A stretch of DNA of 61,587 nt from Bacteroidales bacterium. GTDB lineage: Bacteria > Planctomycetota > Planctomycetia > Gemmatales > Gemmataceae. Below are positions 51,685 through 60,166 of this stretch, piece after piece; the first letter of the stretch is position 1, and each line of letters begins with the position of its first letter. The stretch lies in the NCBI GenBank assembly GCA_026931725.1, contig JAIXLE010000008.1, positions 2,827 through 64,413 on the forward strand, in the 5' to 3' direction. Both the position numbers and the translations under genes were made by a program. Below the pieces are notes generated by a model, which saw nothing but the letters and a program-made list of their open reading frames with translations, ran no database searches and had not been told where the DNA came from.

Positions 51685-54600
51685 ATGAACCCGATCCCCA
51701 GCACCCCGGCCGGTATCCCTCCCCGCAACCCGTTCGACGGCCTCTCGGTCCAGGCGTCCGGTGCCGAGCCGCTGCCGCCTGGCATCTACATCGCCACGTT
51801 CGTGGGCGTGGAGGTCTTCACGAACGACAAGGTAAGCGACAAGTTCAAGTGGTCGTGGGAGGTGGTGGCCGGGCAGCACAAGGGCCGGATGGCAACCGCC
51901 ATGACCGACCGCCGGCTCACCCCATTCACCCACGCGGGACGGCTCCTCGGCGGGCTGATCGGCCGTCCCCTGATCCCCTGCTCGGCTCAGAACAAGCGGC
52001 CCCTCACCACGCACGGGTTCAAGGACGCCAGCTTAGACCCGGCTCGCGTCACCGAATGGCACGCCCGGCACCCCGACTGTGCCTGGGGAACCCCCACCAG
52101 TGCCGAGTACGGCGTGGTGGACATCGACCCACGGAATGGCGGAATCGAGTCCTGGGAATCCCTAATCCGTCAACACGGGCCGATCCCCGAGTGCCCGACC
52201 GTCCGCACCGGAGGCGAGGGGTGGCACCACGTCTTCCAGTTCCCGACCGGCACACGGTGCGGCAAGATCGCTCAGGGTGTGGACCTGAAGGCCGAAGGCT
52301 GGTACGTTATCGTGCCTCCGTCCCGTGTCTGGGAACCCCATCACTCCGGCCCGTATCGCTGGATCGTTCGCCCCTGGGAGGTGGACGCTCCCCCGGCCCC
52401 GGAATGGCTCCTGGGATCGGGGAAGCCCGTGTCGGGCGGGAAAGCCCCGACGCTGGCGTCCAACACCGTCCTGGGGGACGCCGACATCCGAACCCATCCG
52501 GGGTGCCGGCCGCTGCGGGACGGGGGCGAAGGGCAACGGCCGACGTTCTTGCGACTGGCGGGTACGGCACTGGGACAAGGACATCCCCCGGAACTCGTCC
52601 GGGAATGGGCCGAAGCGTGGGCCGAACGGTGCGATCCCCCATTCGGGGAGTGGGAGAAGCACTACGCCGGGCTGGTGGCGAAGGAGAAGGCGAAGACGGA
52701 GGTGGGAAACAACTTCCTTCCGCCTCCACCTGTCGTCGGTCCCGGTTCGGCCGGCGGGGGATTCTCCGCAAGCAACAAGCAAACAACTAACTCCCCCTAC
52801 CCCAATAGGGATCACCCCGAAGGGGAGTTGGTTGTTTGCTTGCAGGGGTCGGGGAACCCCTCTCCCAACAGGGTGACCCCAGCCGGGGGAATGGTGGAGG
52901 GTGAAGGTAACGTGGTTGTTCGAAAACCGGGTGTCGGCTTCACATGCACACCTGACCCGGAAGCCGATGTTCCATCTGGCATTCGGGGTCACCATTCCCC
53001 TGATCTGGATCACTGTCAAGCGGAAGTACAACTTTACACGCCGGGGCAGGTGGCTAACTCTGAGGAAACACCCCAAGAGGAAGCCGACATGGACACAGCC
53101 GACGACTCGTTCAAGCTCCACCCCGACGCCTACCACGGCCCGCTCGGCGGCGTGGTGAAGGCCGTCTCCCCGCACACCGAGGCCGACGATCCGGCCGTCC
53201 TGGCGTGTCTCCTGGCCGCGTTCGGGAACGCCGTGGGGTTCGGGCCGCACTGGCACCACGGCAAGCCCCACGGGGCGAACCTGTTCGTCGGACTGGTGGG
53301 GCCAACGGCCAGCCGCAAGGAGACGGCCACGGGCATCGCCAAGGCCGTTATCACACAGGCCGACCCCGAGTGGGAAGCCCGCGTCCAGCATGAGGGGTTC
53401 GACTCTGGGGAAGGCCTCATCTGGGCAGTGCGTGACGCGGTCGGGGAAGATGATCCTGGCCTGGAAGACAAGCGGCTGCTGGTGGTGGAGGAGGAATGGG
53501 CGAAGATGTTCACCCTGGGGGCGGCGGACAAAAGCATCCTCACACCGATCATCAGGCAGGCGTTCGACCGGATCGGCATCGGCAAACCGAACAAGGGGAC
53601 CAATGCCTACAGGTGTCGCCAGCCGCACATCAGCATCATCGGGAACATCACCCCCGACGACTTGCGGCAGTCGCTGACCGGCAAGAACGCGGTGGCGGTG
53701 GCGAACGGGTTCATGAACAGGTTCCTGCTGGTGGGGACGCGGCGAACCAAGTTCCTACCCCGTGGGGGTCGGTGGCGGGAACACGCGCCGACCCGTTCGT
53801 CCCGGTGATCCGGGACGCCCTGGAGACTGCGAAGGGCCGCACCCTGATGAGCCTGGACGAGGAGGCAGACGCCGCGTGGGACGGTGGCGGGCTTTACCGC
53901 CGCCTGGATGATCGGCCCGAAGGGGTTCCCGGTGCGATCACGGGTCGTGCGGCCGACATGGTCATGAAGCTGGCGATGGTCTACGCCCTGGCCGATGGCG
54001 ATGACGCCATCCGGCTTGTCCACCTCCGAGCCGGGCTGGCGGTATGGCGGTACTGCGAGGCCACGGCGTTTGCCCTGTTCGGCGGGCCGACCCCCGACGC
54101 CGAACCCGAACCGCTCTGGCTCCGACTCACGAACACCATCGCCCAGCGGCCGGGGATTTCCCGGTCGGAACTGACGGTCACCCACCGCCGGTTCGGGAAC
54201 GCGAACGCCATCGGTGAAACCCTGGATAAGGTGAAGGCCAACGGCCTCGCCCACTGTCGGTTCACCCAGAACCCGAACGGCGGGCCGAAGCGGGAATGCT
54301 GGTATCCGGGGCCGGGGGACGGAGGTGGAGACGGCGGTGAGCCGAACAACATCCTTCCTCCTCCACCCGCCGTCGTTCCCGGCTCTCACGGCCCGGTGAA
54401 CCCGTTCGCGGGTTGCGTGGTGGAGGGGGACGGCTCCCCGATAACCGGCAAGCAAACAACTAATCCCCCCACCGGGGTTGATCCCCAGGGTGGGATAGTT
54501 GTTTGGTTGCCAGCCGAGCGAGGGGGGCCGGGGGACCGGGACGAGGTGAAGGGTCAGGAAGTTGTTCGGTACGTCCGGCACGCCGCGTGGCCCCGGTTGT

Positions 54601-54836
54601 GCCGAGCGAGCAACACCGCCTGGCCCACGCTGCTGGCCTTCTCAACTGCCTGGATGAGGCGTGTCCAGAATCTGAAACAGGAGGTGACTGCCCATCATCG
54701 GCCCAGGCTTCGTGCGTCTTGTCGGCCGATGACACGCAGAGTGAAGGTCTTGTTGTTCAGTCGGTGCCGGAAGAAGCCCGGCTCATGCGTGCCCACGGCT
54801 TCCGGCTCGGGCCTCGTCCTTTTTCTGAAATTTTGA
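51685..54836 (+). CDS. primase-polymerase / DUF3987-like helicase fusion, split by a -1 shift at G5
   Basis: Domains: about 30-95 a phage ssDNA-binding-like region (GIYIATFVGVEVFTNDKV); about 95-250 a bifunctional primase-polymerase (RPLTTHGFKDASLDP, YGVVDIDPRNGG, GGEGWHHVF); about 310-465 low-complexity linkers; about 470-700 an ATPase domain (VGLVGPTASRKETATG, LLVVEEEWAKM). The first frame stops at 53808 after the G5 at 53764-53768. The -1 frame continues with SVAGTRADPFVPVIRDALE, then MVMKLAMVYALADGDDAIRL and LAVWRYCEATAFALFG, typical of DUF3987-type C-termini, to about 54575; text beyond is doubtful in this frame. Two palindromes lie in the linkers. It probably starts replication of the element. 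Confidence 0.75.
52776..52842. repeat. large palindrome inside the primase gene, copy 1
   Basis: CAAGCAAACAACTAACTCCCC (21 bases less one in mind; 52776-52796) pairs with the arm at 52822-52842 over 21 positions with a single T-G wobble, loop about 25. In frame it encodes NKQTTNSPYPNRDHPEGELV. Confidence 0.85.
53764..53768 (+). other. G5 run at the primase-helicase frame shift
   Basis: CGTGGGGGTCGG. Reading one base back after GGG joins FLPRGG to SVAGTRADPF and restores a full ATPase domain. Confidence 0.65.
54447..54511. repeat. large palindrome inside the primase gene, copy 2
   Basis: GGCAAGCAAACAACTAATCC (start 54447) pairs with the arm ending at 54511, with one mismatch and one bulge. 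Its core AAGCAAACAACTAA is the same as in copy 1, and it encodes GKQTTNPPTGVDPQGGIVVW. Confidence 0.8.
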
Positions 54837-55027
54837 CTCAGTTACTGTCTGTAGTGCGGCGTGGCACGACGCCTGGAACGCGGGAATGGGCCTGGGCCGG
54901 CGAGTACGTCAACGCTCAAGCGAGGCGGGAGCGGGAGCAGTGGGACCGGATGGGCCTGAACATGCCCCAGATGGACCAGGGCGAGTTTCTCCTCGCTCTG
55001 GACCGAGAACTACGGCAGGATGCGTGA
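54503..55027 (+). CDS. hypothetical protein at the right end of the element
   Basis: A frame of up to 174 residues overlapping the end of the primase frame. The final 70 residues look protein-like (TREWAWAGEYVNAQARRERE, GEFLLALDRELRQDA), whereas the first 60 are low-complexity and may not be translated. It might be the true C-terminal extension of the primase after another frame change. Function unknown. Confidence 0.35.
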   Translation: MVASRARGAGGPGRGEGSGSCSVRPARRVAPVVPSEQHRLAHAAGLLNCLDEACPESETGGDCPSSAQASCVLSADDTQSEGLVVQSVPEEARLMRAHGFRLGPRPFSEILTQLLSVVRRGTTPGTREWAWAGEYVNAQARREREQWDRMGLNMPQMDQGEFLLALDRELRQDA

Positions 55028-55092
55028 ATGCCTAAGCAAACGTGCCTCGCCAAATCGGTTTCGATGAATGGCGAGGCAGGAAAAGCCAAAAT

Positions 55093-55123
55093 CGCGGCGT
55101 GGAGCAGGCCGGTTAGCTCGCCC
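55093..55123 (+). pseudogene. tRNA-fMet 5'-half-like relic (inside right end)
   Basis: CGCGGCGTGGAGCAGGCCGG then TTAGCTCGCC differs from the intact initiator tRNA 5' half at one position but points the other way. Text after it (TCAGGTACGGAAGGC) matches the left-flank copy at 42149. Confidence 0.55.
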
Positions 55124-55184
55124 GAGCAATTATCAGGTACGGAAGGCTGTGCAAAAAGGGGGATCATAAGGTGCTAAAATGCAC

Positions 55185-55224
55185 TGAGGCCGGTTCCCCT
55201 TGCTCTGTCGGGAAACCGGCCTCA
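55185..55224 (-). terminator. hairpin downstream of tRNA-fMet
   Basis: TGAGGCCGGTT (55185-55195) pairs with AACCGGCCTCA (55214-55224). Read on the minus strand it lies about 28 bp past the tRNA 3' end and is followed by a TTTT stretch. It is supplied by the element. Confidence 0.7.
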
Positions 55225-55248
55225 ATGCTTGCCATTTCAGGCATTTTT

Positions 55249-55300
55249 AAGTTGCGGCGGTAGGATTCGAACCTACGACCTCCAGGTTATGAGCCTGGCG
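55249..55300. repeat. right attachment repeat (attR-type)
   Basis: 52 bp identical to 42297-42348; it covers the tRNA-fMet 3' end back to the anticodon arm. Confidence 0.92.
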
Positions 55301-55326
55301 AGCTAACCGGGCTGCTCCACGCCGCG
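55252..55326 (-). tRNA. initiator tRNA-fMet (CAT anticodon)
   Basis: A complete cloverleaf of 75 nt without encoded CCA. Acceptor CGCGGCG faces CGCCGCA with a C1-A72 mismatch, the hallmark of bacterial initiators. D stem GAGC/GCTC has A11-U24. Anticodon arm CCAGG-CTCATAA-CCTGG; the T arm GTAGG-TTCGAAT-CCTAC is normal. Base pair 29-41 is A-U, where the classical initiator has G-C. The 3' half overlaps the right attachment repeat, so the gene was rebuilt by the element. Confidence 0.95.
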
Positions 55327-55409
55327 TTCTGTACCCTTAACTTAGCGGATTCCCCCACCAGGGGAAGGGGAGTTTTACCCAGTTCTCAAATCGGATGCGA
55401 TTTTCCCCC

Positions 55410-56054
55410 TCATGCTCCATCACCTCGCAACTCCGACAGCGTCGCCAGCAACTCCGCAGGGTGTCGCAACACATATGTCGCATTCGCCCGCTCCATCAAG
55501 TCCACGGCATGAAAACCCCACGTCACGGCCGCCGTGGCCACCTTCACCTTCTGCCCGGCTTCGATGTCCCGTAATTCGTCGCCGATGAACAGCAGTTCGT
55601 GCCGCAAAAGTTTCTCCTGCCGCAAGATCCGCCGCAACGCCTTGGCCTTGCCGAACAGTTTGGGATACCCCACGACGAACGCGAACGCATCTTCCACACC
55701 ATTCGCTCGCAGCGCAGCGCGAATGTTCGATTCACTGTTGCTCGACAAAATCCCCAACCGGGCTCCCCGCTCACGCAGAGCGTGCAATAACTCGACAATC
55801 CCCGCATGCAACTGAACATCTGGAGCATGTTCCGCCGCCACCGCTCGAAATGTTCGGATGAGCCGGGGAAGCCGCCAGAAACGGATGCCCAGTTCCCGCA
55901 TCAGTTGCCGAGTCGGCATCGCCCGCGCGGCCTCGACATCGGTAATCGGACGCAACCCCAGCTCGGGGGCAATCCGGTTATAGGTGGCCACAGCCTGAGA
56001 CAAGGTATCCGCCAGCGTCCCATCAAAATCGAACACCACCAGTCGATACGGCAT
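55410..56054 (-). CDS. HAD-superfamily phosphatase (phosphoglycolate phosphatase-like)
   Basis: A 214-residue protein from the ATG at 56052-56054. HAD motifs: VVFDFDGTLADTLSQ (motif I), LGILSSNSESNIRAAL (motif II), a lysine near KAKALRRILRQ, and LLFIGDELRDIEAGQ (motif IV). The helical cap at 20-85 resembles phosphoglycolate phosphatase-type enzymes; substrate unproven. An upstream ATG at 56123 is in frame but adds non-family sequence. Confidence 0.85.
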   Translation of the reverse strand: MPYRLVVFDFDGTLADTLSQAVATYNRIAPELGLRPITDVEAARAMPTRQLMRELGIRFWRLPRLIRTFRAVAAEHAPDVQLHAGIVELLHALRERGARLGILSSNSESNIRAALRANGVEDAFAFVVGYPKLFGKAKALRRILRQEKLLRHELLFIGDELRDIEAGQKVKVATAAVTWGFHAVDLMERANATYVLRHPAELLATLSELRGDGA

Positions 56055-56188
56055 GGCCACCTCCGAGTACCGGGAGACGCGGCATTGTACCCGATCAGCG
56101 GATTTTGGGCGAATGAGTAGCACCAGTTATTCCCATCTGGTAGGCTAAGGGCCATTTGACGTTCCATCCCCTCGGGAGTCTCCCTCGC

Positions 56189-56911
56189 ATGACTCGATGG
56201 CTCTTGACATTTCTGTTCCTGGTGCCCATGGGTGCATTTGCAGCAGAGCCGCCGAAAACCGGCTTCCAAAACAAGACCTACCAGAACGCGGATGGGCATA
56301 CATCCCCCTATGTCGTCTTCATTCCGAAAGGGTATGATGGTACGAAACCGATGCCGGTGATCCTGTTTCTGCACGGCTCCGGGGAAACCAAGGGTGGCAA
56401 AAAGCAGCCCGTTCAAGTCGGCATCGGCCCGGCGATCCAGAAGCGGGAAGCGACCTTCCCGTTCATCACGGTAATTCCTCAATCCGAAAAACGGACCTGG
56501 AAGGCGGATAGTGAAGACGGCCAGCGGGCACTGGCCATTCTCGCGGACGTGATGAAGGCGTACAAAACCGACCCGAACCGCGTCTACCTCACCGGGCTCA
56601 GCATGGGCGGCTACGGCACCTGGAGCTTGGCGGCCGCGCACCCTGAGAAATGGGCCGCGATTGTCCCGGTTTGCGGTGGTGGCGATCCCACCGCGATCGC
56701 CCCATTCCAAAACATCCCCTGTTGGTGCTTCCACGGTGACGCGGATAAAGGCGTGCCCGTGACCCGCTCACGGGAGATGATCTCCGCCCTGAAAGCCGCT
56801 GGAGCCCAGCCGAAATACACCGAGTACCCCGGTGTCCCGCACAACTGCTGGGACAAAGCCTACGGCACCGATGAACTCTACACCTGGCTGCTCACCCAGA
56901 AGAAAAAGTAG
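56189..56911 (+). CDS. secreted alpha/beta hydrolase (esterase / PHB-depolymerase-like)
   Basis: A 240-residue protein from the ATG at 56189. Signal RWLLTFLFLVPMGAFAAEP, oxyanion region MPVILFLHGSGE, nucleophile elbow YLTGLSMGGYGTWSL (Ser), and a likely catalytic His in GVPHNCWDKAY. WCFHGDADKGVPV supplies the acid region. The family covers carboxylesterases and feruloyl-esterase-like enzymes; the substrate is unknown. Confidence 0.87.
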   Translation: MTRWLLTFLFLVPMGAFAAEPPKTGFQNKTYQNADGHTSPYVVFIPKGYDGTKPMPVILFLHGSGETKGGKKQPVQVGIGPAIQKREATFPFITVIPQSEKRTWKADSEDGQRALAILADVMKAYKTDPNRVYLTGLSMGGYGTWSLAAAHPEKWAAIVPVCGGGDPTAIAPFQNIPCWCFHGDADKGVPVTRSREMISALKAAGAQPKYTEYPGVPHNCWDKAYGTDELYTWLLTQKKK

Positions 56912-56915
56912 AAGA

Positions 56916-57362
56916 ATGAATTACCATCCCCTGAATTGGCTATGTATGTCCATACCCACTTCCAGTCATGCTCGTGCATTTTATCGTTGTGCATTTCAAC
57001 GATATCATGAGGCCGAAATTCTCCTGCAAACAGGTTATACAACAGGAGCAGTCTACCTTGCTGGTTATGGGGTTGAATGCCTATTAAAAGCCTTGATCCT
57101 GGGTTCGCTCCCAAAATCAATACAAGCCCAAACGGTTGGATTGTTTCGTGGTGGCCGAGCCCATGATTATGAATGGCTCAGAAGCCTATATCTAACAAAT
57201 GGAGGATCGCGTTTCCCTTATGAAATCACGAAGCATTTTACCCTTTTAAACAGTTGGTCTACTGATCTCCGTTATACACCGAGTACAATACGAGCGCATG
57301 ATGCAACAACATTTATAGCTTCCGCAGTCGCTTTCAGGAAATGGGCAGATGAGAGGTTATAA
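56916..57362 (+). CDS. HEPN-domain protein
   Basis: A 148-residue protein from the ATG at 56916 (ATG at 56946 also possible). HEPN core: FYRCAFQRYHEAEILLQTGY, AVYLAGYGVECLLKALIL, then GGRAHDYEWLRSLYL. The gene is noticeably AT-richer than its neighbours. The RNase motif R-X4-6-H is not obvious. It overlaps or abuts a small partner gene, the usual HEPN arrangement for toxin-antitoxin-type pairs, though no nucleotidyltransferase partner is present. Confidence 0.7.
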   Translation: MNYHPLNWLCMSIPTSSHARAFYRCAFQRYHEAEILLQTGYTTGAVYLAGYGVECLLKALILGSLPKSIQAQTVGLFRGGRAHDYEWLRSLYLTNGGSRFPYEITKHFTLLNSWSTDLRYTPSTIRAHDATTFIASAVAFRKWADERL

Positions 57363-57363
57363 A

Positions 57364-57687
57364 ATGGCAATTAACATACCACGCGGTCACTCGGATCAGA
57401 CGATTGACGCGATTATTTCATGCCTCGAACGGTATCAGGTTGACCATCCCCGAGCGCAAATGGATGTTTACCGCCAAGATCCTGTTTCTGTTCGCATACG
57501 CATCGTCGATCCCGATTTCGTCGGAACTGGCAAACCCGAACGCAGTCAACGCATCTGGAACTATCTGGATGATCTGACCGCAGATGCCCAGAGCGACATC
57601 AGCACGGTACTCTTGCTCACGCCCGAAGAAACCAGAAATTCATTCGCCAATTTCGAGTTTGACGATCCTGTCTCCTCGAAACTATAG
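57364..57687 (+). CDS. small partner protein of the HEPN gene
   Basis: A 107-residue protein from the ATG at 57364; a start at 57349 would overlap the HEPN gene by 14 bp. Text VSVRIRIVDPDFVGTGKPER followed by a helix and STVLLLTPEET loosely recalls a BolA/KH-like fold (F-G, R, then T-P-E), but the match is weak. Context suggests an antitoxin or modulator of the HEPN protein. Confidence 0.55.
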   Translation: MAINIPRGHSDQTIDAIISCLERYQVDHPRAQMDVYRQDPVSVRIRIVDPDFVGTGKPERSQRIWNYLDDLTADAQSDISTVLLLTPEETRNSFANFEFDDPVSSKL

Positions 57688-57760
57688 TCGCCGATTCCGA
57701 TGGCTTGCCTAAACTTCCAGGCAGGCTCGCTTTACTTTCCTTCAGTCTTGGGAGCGTATC

Positions 57761-59311
57761 ATGTCCGATCCGATTCTGACCCCATCACGGCGGAGCTTTT
57801 TGGCGGCTTCCGCGGCTGCCGGAGCGGCGATGACACTGCCCGCCAGCAGCTACGCCAAGGTCAAAGGGGCCAACGAAACCATCAATGTCGCCTTCCTCGG
57901 TGTCGGCGGTCGCTGCCAGCAGCATGTCGATGTGATCCTGCAAATGCAGAAGGAAGGCAAACCCGTCGCCCCGTTCGCCGTCTGCGATGTCTGGGATGGA
58001 GACGATGAACTCGGTCGGGGAAAAGGACGCGGCCTCTACCCGACCGCCAAGCGGTGCGGTATCGCCAAGGACGCGGGCAAAGGGCAAGTCTCCAAAGACT
58101 ACCGCAACATCTTGGATAACAAGAGCGTCGACATCGTCGCCATTGCCACGCCGGACCACTGGCACGCGCGCATGGCCATCGACGCGATGGAAGCGGGCAA
58201 AGATGTCTACATCGAAAAACCGATGACCAAGACGATTGCTGAGGCCACGCTGCTCGCCGAGACGGCCAAGAAACTCAACCGCGTCGTCACCGTGGGCGTG
58301 CAGAGCATGGCTGACCCCACTTGGCTCGCGGCTTACGACTACATCCGCAAGGGGAACCTTGGCCACGTCTTCCAAGGGCAGACCAGCTACTTCCGCAACT
58401 ACATCGGCGGCCAGTGGCGGTACTACCCACTCAAGAAGGACATGACCCCGCAAACCATCGACTGGAAAATGTGGCTTGGCCACGATTTCGAGTGCGCGGG
58501 GGAAAAACTCGGACCCAGCGAGAAGGAACAGCCGTTTGACCGGGCCGTCTGGGCACAATGGCGCTGCTACTGGCCGTTCGGCGGCGGGATGTTCACCGAT
58601 CTGTTCGTTCACCAAACCACTCACCTCATCAGCGCGATGGGGCTCCGGTATCCCCGGCGGGTCACGGGTGGCGGCGGTATCTACCTCGAATACGATGGCC
58701 GCGATGTCCCCGACACCGCCACGGTCGTCGCCGACTACGATGAAGGCTGCCAGTTCATCGTTTCCGCCACGATGTGCAATGACACCCAACTCGGCGAAGT
58801 GATCCGCGGTCGCCTCGGTACGATCCGCTTCACCGGCGGCGGCGACTACATGAGTGGTTTTGAAGTCTACGGCCAGAACATCGCGGGTGGACCGGCCAAG
58901 CCCAAAGCCGGATTCGGCGAACCGATCCACAAGTACGAAAACCCCAAGATCAAGGAAAAAGGACCGCACGCGACCTACGCGTTGTGGGAAAACTTCCTCG
59001 AATGCGTCCGTGCCCAGAACCGGGAAACGCTCTCCACGCCGGAACTCGGAGCTGCCGCGTTCACCACGGTCAACATGGGTGTCCAAAGCTATCGCCAAGG
59101 GAAAGTGCTGTTTTGGGACAAGGAACAGCGCAAGACCACCGAAGCGGATGCCAGCTGGGCCGCCCAGTGGGAAGCCCGCAGCAAGAAGCGCGGCAAGCCG
59201 AACCAGATCATCGGTTGGCAGGGCGGCGATAAAGGCAGCGTGATCCAGGCTCCCGAGTACCAGAAGCTCGAAGGCCCGTGGGTCGACGGCAAAGACCCCG
59301 CTGGGGCGTAA
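57761..59311 (+). CDS. Gfo/Idh/MocA family oxidoreductase with Tat-like signal
   Basis: A 516-residue protein. A twin-Arg-type signal (SRRSFLAASAAAGAAMTLPA), Rossmann motif VAFLGVGGRCQQHV, IATPDHWHARMAI and GKDVYIEKPMTKTI (EKP motif) are clear. MWLGHDFECAG and GGGMFTDLFVHQTTHLI mark the C-terminal domain; the latter includes metal/substrate-type His residues. Probable exported dehydrogenase of sugar derivatives; substrate unknown. Confidence 0.9.
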   Translation: MSDPILTPSRRSFLAASAAAGAAMTLPASSYAKVKGANETINVAFLGVGGRCQQHVDVILQMQKEGKPVAPFAVCDVWDGDDELGRGKGRGLYPTAKRCGIAKDAGKGQVSKDYRNILDNKSVDIVAIATPDHWHARMAIDAMEAGKDVYIEKPMTKTIAEATLLAETAKKLNRVVTVGVQSMADPTWLAAYDYIRKGNLGHVFQGQTSYFRNYIGGQWRYYPLKKDMTPQTIDWKMWLGHDFECAGEKLGPSEKEQPFDRAVWAQWRCYWPFGGGMFTDLFVHQTTHLISAMGLRYPRRVTGGGGIYLEYDGRDVPDTATVVADYDEGCQFIVSATMCNDTQLGEVIRGRLGTIRFTGGGDYMSGFEVYGQNIAGGPAKPKAGFGEPIHKYENPKIKEKGPHATYALWENFLECVRAQNRETLSTPELGAAAFTTVNMGVQSYRQGKVLFWDKEQRKTTEADASWAAQWEARSKKRGKPNQIIGWQGGDKGSVIQAPEYQKLEGPWVDGKDPAGA

Positions 59312-59469
59312 CATGTCGGCGGGTTTCCCTTCTTCCGCAAAGCAGAGGCGGGGAAACCGATAATCAGTAGAATCTTGCGGAGTTTTCCCCGCTGTGTCAC
59401 CCTGAGTGTATCAGCGGGGATGGACGTTGACGGAACACACGTCATCGTGGGTGGAAATTCGCCTGCTAC

Positions 59470-59691
59470 TCAGTTATCTCTAACCTCGCCGCGCTGGTCC
59501 GCCACATTGTGTACTGGGTGTGTCCGATTTTGTAAATTCAGTGGTAAACGTGGCGGCAATCGAACAACCATCCTTCCCCCTATTTCTGATTGCTCTGCCA
59601 ATGCTTGTGAAAGAGCCCAGGCATTACCATACCGTCTCGCCAGTTCATCCCGTGCCAATCGAATTTCCGCGTAAATGTCAGTTTCTTTCAT
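59470..59691 (-). CDS. small hypothetical protein
   Basis: A 73-residue ORF: KETDIYAEIRLARDELARRY then NAWALSQALAEQSE looks helical and protein-like, but the last 25 residues are doubtful. It is the only convincing small frame in the 855-bp gap before dnaN. Low confidence. Confidence 0.35.
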   Translation of the reverse strand: MKETDIYAEIRLARDELARRYGNAWALSQALAEQSEIGGRMVVRLPPRLPLNLQNRTHPVHNVADQRGEVRDN

Positions 59692-59829
59692 CGTCCCACC
59701 CTCTTGAATAACACACCGGGTTTCTCGCCAGCGTTCTCAAGTCCCCGATCTTCCGGGACCGATACCATCCCTAAGCTCACCGAATTTGCCGCAATTTTCC
59801 CGGATTTGCCATTCCCTCTGTTTCCGACG

Positions 59830-60125
59830 GCGATCGTAACCCTGTGGAAAAGCTGGCGCGCCGGTGGCGCGCCTGGGGAGCTGTTTGGCGCGCGAACCAG
59901 CCGTTCGCCCACACGTGGACAGGGTTTCCCTTTCGAGCTGCACCGCGCGCCAGGATTTTCACGACAGCGCGCCGGGTTTTCCACAGCCTTTCGGGGATCA
60001 ACTTTCGCCGTAACCCGTTTCCTGTCATGGGTTCTCTTCGTACAACGGCACAATGCGCGACACGAAACCGCGTCGCCTTACTACTGCTACTATGTTTTCA
60101 AATAACAAGATGAAATAAAGAAGTC
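59830..60125. other. possible replication origin region upstream of dnaN
   Basis: Two mirror-image DnaA-box-like sites, TGTGGAAAA (59843-59851) and TTTTCCACA (59977-59985), flank at least five GCGCGC motifs at about 59856-59972. An AT-rich stretch (about 60079-60122) follows. dnaN starts at 60167. This is the layout of many bacterial origins, but no dnaA gene is in the window, and promoter function is an alternative. Confidence 0.45.
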
Positions 60126-60166
60126 TGTCGGGCCGGATGGAACCCTAATACGCCGAGGTCAACCCG

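Larger units (their letters stand above)
42297..55300. mobile_element. integrative element of about 13 kb inserted in the initiator tRNA gene
   Basis: Bounded by 52-bp perfect direct repeats. A tyrosine integrase starts 94 bp inside the left repeat; an excisionase-like HTH and a primase-helicase lie toward the right end. The right repeat reconstitutes a full tRNA-fMet, while the left copy is only the 3' fragment with its own terminator. Cargo includes an HNH gene, a sigma/kinase pair and a train of small genes. No phage structural or conjugation genes are visible, so it may be a satellite or genomic island rather than a self-transmitting element. It reads as richer in G+C than the host genes around it. 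Confidence 0.88.

Noticed and set aside
42297-55300. Complete prophage
   Set aside because: An integrase and replication genes are present, but no capsid, portal, tail or lysis genes; the terminase pair at 11919-13719 is 29 kb away.
57785-59314. 509-residue minus-strand frame
   Set aside because: Antisense shadow of the Gfo/Idh/MocA gene, which has Tat signal and EKP motif.
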